Positions 5,901-8,157 of a stretch of 8,157 bases of DNA are shown in pieces (within the stretch, counting starts at the first letter, position 1; each line of letters opens with the position of its first letter). Where the stretch lies: assembly GCA_031254155.1 (NCBI GenBank), contig JAIRVA010000301.1, positions 1 to 8,157 of the forward strand. The letters are read 5' to 3'. The DNA comes from Propionibacteriaceae bacterium. Its GTDB lineage: Bacteria > Actinomycetota > Actinomycetes > Propionibacteriales > Propionibacteriaceae. The notes under the pieces were generated by a model. It was not told where the DNA came from. It saw nothing but the letters and a program-made list of their open reading frames with translations, and did not search any database. Made by a program: the position numbers and the translations under genes.

Positions 5901-8131
5901 TGCTGCTCTTTATATTGATCGGGTTGATCCTTTGGATCCGCCGTCGGCGCGAACGCGTCCTGCACACCAAGCAGCACGTTCTCAAGGTCAATGCGTTGGT
6001 CCCCAAGCTCAATCACACCGGACGTGTCCGGCATGCTTCCCATCTCAACGCCAGCCACCCCAGAAGAGCCGAACCAGTTCCCCTGCATCAGCACCGTCTC
6101 GTCGTTGTACGGCGGGTTACAGTCAGTGCGCGCCCCAAAGACGCTGGTGAGGAGGGTCAACGCACCTTGATAGTACTTGGACTCAAAATCGGCGTCCTGG
6201 TAACGATCAACCGCATTGTAGGCATCGATTGCTCTGTTGTTGTTGATGAACTTCGAGTTACTCACGTAGGTGACCGTATGCGTATTGACGTAGATTGCCG
6301 TACTCGCATGCATAAACACCGTATGATCAATGACAACATTCGCGTACGAGTCCACGGTGATATACGTCCCAGAAGGAACAAAGTAACCGTATGCTTCCCA
6401 TATCGCCCCCTGACCTGTGTCACCACCCACGGAGTCATCCCACTCCGCCGTGAAAACAACCGGGTTGATGTCAGTGCCCAAGCTGGCGAGGGTTCCCGCG
6501 ACACGGAGTCCCTCACCCTTGATCACCGCCCCTGGGCCGAGGGTCAATGTCACTCCCACCGGCACGTCCAGACCAGTAATGACGGGCGTCATATTGCCTT
6601 CCCAGGGGAGAACGGAGTCAACCGCCAGGCTATCCCACGCCAGCCCGAACCCAACAACCCGAGATGCCGTCACACTGTTACCCGACAACTGGGCGAAATC
6701 GATCGGAGACTCATCGATCTCGACCGCAAACGACGGCACGTACGCCGCTGTCCCGGACGGCGGATCGAAGACGTTCCGCGAAACCACTGGCACCGTTTTG
6801 TTGCCCGTAATGCCGATGGCAGGGCCTGAAAGATCTTCAAAAACCGAATCCACAATGCTCACCGACTCAGCGCCGGATGCGCTAATGAGCGTGTTGGCTC
6901 GACTGTCGCAGTGTTGGCACTTCACCGAGTCCAAGATGATACTACCGCCCCCATTCACCGCTAGGCCCATGGCGTCGTACGGACCACTCTCACCATCCGT
7001 GTAGCGTCGCATGGTCGCGGCCGAGAATGCCCGCAGCGGTTCAATGGTGACTAGGTCAGTCGCAGACCCGATCGCGACAATCTGCCCTGATCCATCGATG
7101 GAAAGACCGCCGATACGGGTCAACTTGGCACTTATGGTCAGGGTCACGCCATCAGGAACGCTCACGTCACGTAACTCCGGCACAATCCCAGTAAAGGAGT
7201 CCAGCCCGGTGGTGTGGGCCAGTTTTCCCGTCACTTGCAGGCCTCCATTGATATCTGGGTTTGAGATGGTGTTGCCAGCCAACCGGTCGAGATCAAGTGT
7301 CTCCGAACCCACAACTATGCCTGCGACAGCCCACCCATGGAGATGATTGCCAGAGACCGTCGGACTAACTGTCGAACCCGTTACGGCAACGAAGGCATCA
7401 ATCGCCGGGTACTCCGTGAAAAAGCCATCCTGTGTCGTAATGTCGTTACCCGTGATGGTCGTGCTCTCCGAGCAAGTGGTGCCCACAATGATCTGACCAC
7501 CCCCGTCGACCCTTCCGGAGACCCCGTTGATTGAGAGTTCAGCGAACCTGCTATTTCGTATAGTGATGCTCCCATACCGACCAGATAAGTCAATGACTGC
7601 ACGCTGACCGTTGTTCGCGGACACATATGTCACCGTGCTATCGCTCAGTGAAAACTCGTCCGTACCGATCGGCCATCCAGGTACGCATAGTCGCCCGGTT
7701 GAGATGCCTGATAGGTAGTGTAAGTCAGCACCAATGATGTCCACTGTAGAACCACGGGGAGCCTCCATTACCCAGCCAATGTCGAATGGGTTGGTCTCGC
7801 CATTCGCCGCAGTCTCGCCACCAATCTGGTCATCCTCTGCACTGGTAATGGTTACCGGGTCGCTTGCGGTGCCCTCAATTTTGAGTGACCCCAGCACGAC
7901 AAGATCCCCACCCAGCTTTACCACTGCGCCAGCACCAATTGTCAGTGTCACGCCAGGTTGCACTTGCACATCTCCCGTAGTGACAATCACATCACCCGCC
8001 GTCCACTCCGTGTCGACCCGCACCAAGCCATCCACCAGAGCGACATCCGCTTGCGCGATCGGCACCATAGTGCTAAACATGGAGACCGCAACCACTCCCG
8101 TGGCCACAAAAGCGACAACTTGACGTTTCAT
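2972..8131 (-). CDS. Giant secreted multidomain surface protein (beta-helix, cadherin-like, InlB-repeat, Ig-like)
   Basis: This is a 1719-residue exported protein, probably displayed on the cell surface for adhesion or carbohydrate/matrix binding; the ligand is unknown and no enzyme active site is evident. Domains in order are: signal peptide (1-28, cut after AQA); three beta-helix units (about 42-722) that each open with a VxxGVTLTI-type strand; a charged Gln/Lys-rich segment (730-755); two cadherin-like beta-sandwiches (857-963 and 966-1067, the second with LLGDLAVSEGTLSPAFDP); an InlB-type repeat (1071-1140); an Ig/invasin-like domain (1147-1250); an IPT-like domain (1256-1333); two further InlB-type repeats (1337-1408, 1413-1489); a second Ig-like (1495-1596) and a second IPT-like domain (1600-1678); then a Gly/Pro spacer, a hydrophobic segment and RRR. 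The ATG has GGGAGG nine bases upstream. The gene is monocistronic within the window. Its N-terminal two-thirds is lower in GC than its C-terminal part. Domain names rest on pattern recognition. Confidence 0.88.
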   Translation of the reverse strand: MKRQVVAFVATGVVAVSMFSTMVPIAQADVALVDGLVRVDTEWTAGDVIVTTGDVQVQPGVTLTIGAGAVVKLGGDLVVLGSLKIEGTASDPVTITSAEDDQIGGETAANGETNPFDIGWVMEAPRGSTVDIIGADLHYLSGISTGRLCVPGWPIGTDEFSLSDSTVTYVSANNGQRAVIDLSGRYGSITIRNSRFAELSINGVSGRVDGGGQIIVGTTCSESTTITGNDITTQDGFFTEYPAIDAFVAVTGSTVSPTVSGNHLHGWAVAGIVVGSETLDLDRLAGNTISNPDINGGLQVTGKLAHTTGLDSFTGIVPELRDVSVPDGVTLTISAKLTRIGGLSIDGSGQIVAIGSATDLVTIEPLRAFSAATMRRYTDGESGPYDAMGLAVNGGGSIILDSVKCQHCDSRANTLISASGAESVSIVDSVFEDLSGPAIGITGNKTVPVVSRNVFDPPSGTAAYVPSFAVEIDESPIDFAQLSGNSVTASRVVGFGLAWDSLAVDSVLPWEGNMTPVITGLDVPVGVTLTLGPGAVIKGEGLRVAGTLASLGTDINPVVFTAEWDDSVGGDTGQGAIWEAYGYFVPSGTYITVDSYANVVIDHTVFMHASTAIYVNTHTVTYVSNSKFINNNRAIDAYNAVDRYQDADFESKYYQGALTLLTSVFGARTDCNPPYNDETVLMQGNWFGSSGVAGVEMGSMPDTSGVIELGDQRIDLENVLLGVQDAFAPTADPKDQPDQYKEQQKQYEEAKAKATSQAGAAQDFVGMMNDILLQPGGNSIPVTKWTCQILGEINIELVSSPVRHQGLAVADFLSEFGVLPTFPPGVENVALPFLGLTQWLNSDPYLETTTPTQAGNADLSRLAIFTAGDKYEWVKADPTPAFRPLVETDYTVTVPYETMNVNVLAVAADDSAQVAFVSKSGEWGAASNNRVVAGSPIEGQNVLEVRVTSLGGTTKTYTVTIIREGPRSDALLGDLAVSEGTLSPAFDPAVSNYTLTLDRPEICAVNLVSYAAATHDFYALIVPGDRGSRANLVSAPLITWEKLGSPHSITVEAQDGEHQRVYELGVAAPALDVTFDATGGTPANQTLTLPNAIAAVPAPSDPVRPGYTFIRWQSSTGQSLQNYGFTEDFCGATDFYAIWEPNDAAVARVSDIELDLTPGAVTSGSARQADGADAYQILVTLSGGGGAPVLGAAQSLAVSAPVGLTVSSFVDKGDGTYSASFTSTTPGSFDAWITLDGARVGTPVAVHFISATTPAAVITGRQVTAKGQGFVAGELVRVTVSGPSLDLGYLTADGSGTVEVVFMVPEDATAGAGEVVFAGTESGRTSASFEVVASPAQSVTVAFDGNGGAPALTTTTTGPGEMVALPIPPTREGFVFTEWNTAADGSGTAFSAATVVDTDVTVYAQWFPVVRGAWTVTFDGNGGAPALTMVAVVDGNTVSLPVDPVRAADEAVGMSYRFAGWNTSADGTGTVLTVGTPITADMTVYAQWVPSAPATSVAVEQGSATTTGGVARLAGGTDACTVVTTLVDGAGHPRPGLAGSLTVSVPSSVVVGDIAETAAGVYEFTVASPEPGRFGVSVLLDGLAVADPVDVNFIAAVIDQPVRTVGETQTATGLGFLPGEQVTVSVHSEPLVLGVKTAGVDGSVPVSFAVPLDFTAGKHTVVFVGESSGTVTVEFEVAAGPSVPGGGAVAATPGTGTGAVAGLVVAVLIGAGLLRRRLA
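2975..3058 (-). other. C-terminal anchor with sorting-signal-like layout (TPGTG, hydrophobic segment, RRR)
   Basis: The last 28 residues read TPGTG, a short TG linker, the hydrophobic stretch AVAGLVVAVLIGAGLL and the basic end RRRLA. This is the order of a sortase signal, but the first position is Thr instead of the Leu of LPXTG. A Gly/Pro-rich spacer (PSVPGGG) precedes it, as is usual for wall-spanning regions. If no sortase accepts TPGTG, the segment would simply act as a membrane anchor. Confidence 0.6.
3098..4921 (-). repeat. Duplicated stalk module: InlB-type repeat, Ig-like domain, IPT-like domain
   Basis: Two copies of the same three-domain module are encoded at 4133-4921 (residues 1071-1333) and 3098-3895 (residues 1413-1678), with an extra InlB-type repeat between them at 3908-4123 (residues 1337-1408). 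The InlB-type repeats share VTFDATGG / VAFDGNGGAPALT / VTFDGNGGAPALT openings and close with YAIWEP or VYAQW. The Ig-like copies share a DGTYSASFTSTTPGSFDAWI versus AGVYEFTVASPEPGRFGVSV core. The IPT-like copies share GQGFVAGELVRVTV versus GLGFLPGEQVTVSV and a following DGSGTV/DGSVPV turn. This indicates internal duplication building a surface stalk. Confidence 0.75.
4931..5563 (-). other. Two cadherin-like beta-sandwich domains
   Basis: Residues 857-963 and 966-1067 fit the bacterial cadherin-like beta-sandwich family often seen in Gram-positive surface proteins. The second copy has the typical opening LLGDLAVSEGTLSPAFDP followed by SNYTLTL. The first copy opens more divergently (ADLSRLAIFTAG) but closes with the hallmark GGTTKTYTVTIIRE. 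They probably serve as rigid spacers or binding domains between the beta-helix and the stalk. Confidence 0.75.
5966..8008 (-). repeat. Three beta-helix units encoded in tandem
   Basis: Residues about 42-309, 311-505 and 508-722 share one layout. Each opens with a similar strand pair: QPGVTLTIGAGAVVK (59-72), PDGVTLTISAKLTRIGG (326-342) and PVGVTLTLGPGAVIK (524-538). A GxLxxxGT-like strand and a PVTITS/DLVTIE/PVVFTA strand follow in each. Units 1 and 3 then carry an Asp/Gly-rich loop (DDQIGGET, DDSVGGDT). After that come short alternating strands typical of right-handed parallel beta-helices, such as ITIRNSRFAELSINGV, VSIVDSVFEDLSG and VVIDHTVFMHAS. The units are related in protein sequence but diverged in DNA. 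Proteins with this pattern include surface-bound adhesins and polysaccharide-active enzymes; I see no lyase or hydrolase catalytic signature. Confidence 0.72.
8048..8131 (-). other. Sec signal peptide of the giant surface protein
   Basis: Residues 1-28 have a short positive start (MKRQ), a hydrophobic core (VVAFVATGVVAVSMF) and a small-residue cleavage motif AQA before Asp29. This is a classical type I signal peptide. There is no twin-arginine motif and no lipobox cysteine. Confidence 0.88.
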
Positions 8132-8140
8132 TCCCGTATT

Positions 8141-8146
8141 CCTCCC
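8141..8146 (-). promoter_or_regulatory. Ribosome binding site of the giant surface protein gene
   Basis: The minus strand reads GGGAGG here, ending nine bases before the ATG at 8129-8131. It fixes this ATG as the start and agrees with the signal peptide that follows immediately. Only 26 bases upstream of the start are in the window, so the promoter is not visible. Confidence 0.8.
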
Positions 8147-8157
8147 ACACCCGACCC

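Noticed and set aside
5915..6829. Plus-strand open frame (304 codons) opposite the beta-helix region
   Set aside because: It has no recognisable motif and lies wholly inside a well-supported minus-strand gene.

Overview
The window looks like chromosomal DNA of a high-GC Gram-positive actinobacterium. It carries a bacterial 20S proteasome pair (prcB, prcA), GTG starts, leaderless-type promoters and strongly G/C-biased third codon positions. Nothing here fixes the genus.

Layout. Positions 1-1975 hold a tightly overlapping minus-strand operon, prcB -> prcA -> tyrA. It encodes the proteasome beta and alpha subunits, then the N-terminal third of a prephenate dehydrogenase that runs off the left edge. 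The overlaps are 4 and 8 bases, so the genes are probably translationally coupled. A 105-base divergent promoter region (1976-2080) separates prcB from a plus-strand type II toxin-antitoxin pair (2081-2891): a Phd/YefM-type antitoxin and a PIN-domain (VapC-like) toxin. Both divergent genes have a good -10 box 6-7 bases before the start codon and no Shine-Dalgarno sequence, as expected for leaderless mRNAs. An 80-base convergent gap (2892-2971) holds a nested inverted repeat. From 2972 to 8131 the minus strand encodes one 1719-residue secreted, multidomain surface protein. It has a signal peptide, three beta-helix units, two cadherin-like domains, a duplicated module of InlB-type repeat plus Ig-like plus IPT-like domain, and a C-terminal anchor with a sorting-signal-like layout. 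Every stretch above 300 bases is occupied by a gene.

Functional reading. Three units sit side by side: housekeeping protein turnover with tyrosine biosynthesis, a stress/maintenance toxin-antitoxin pair, and a cell-surface adhesin-like protein. The pup gene normally found just upstream of prcB is absent; the toxin-antitoxin pair occupies that position on the other strand. The points most worth a second look are the Ala in place of Gly before the catalytic Thr of PrcB, the altered proteasome gene neighbourhood, the architecture, non-canonical anchor and internal compositional shift of the giant surface protein, and the extended tail on the PIN toxin. I do not see a clearly new biological system; the giant protein is the least conventional object.
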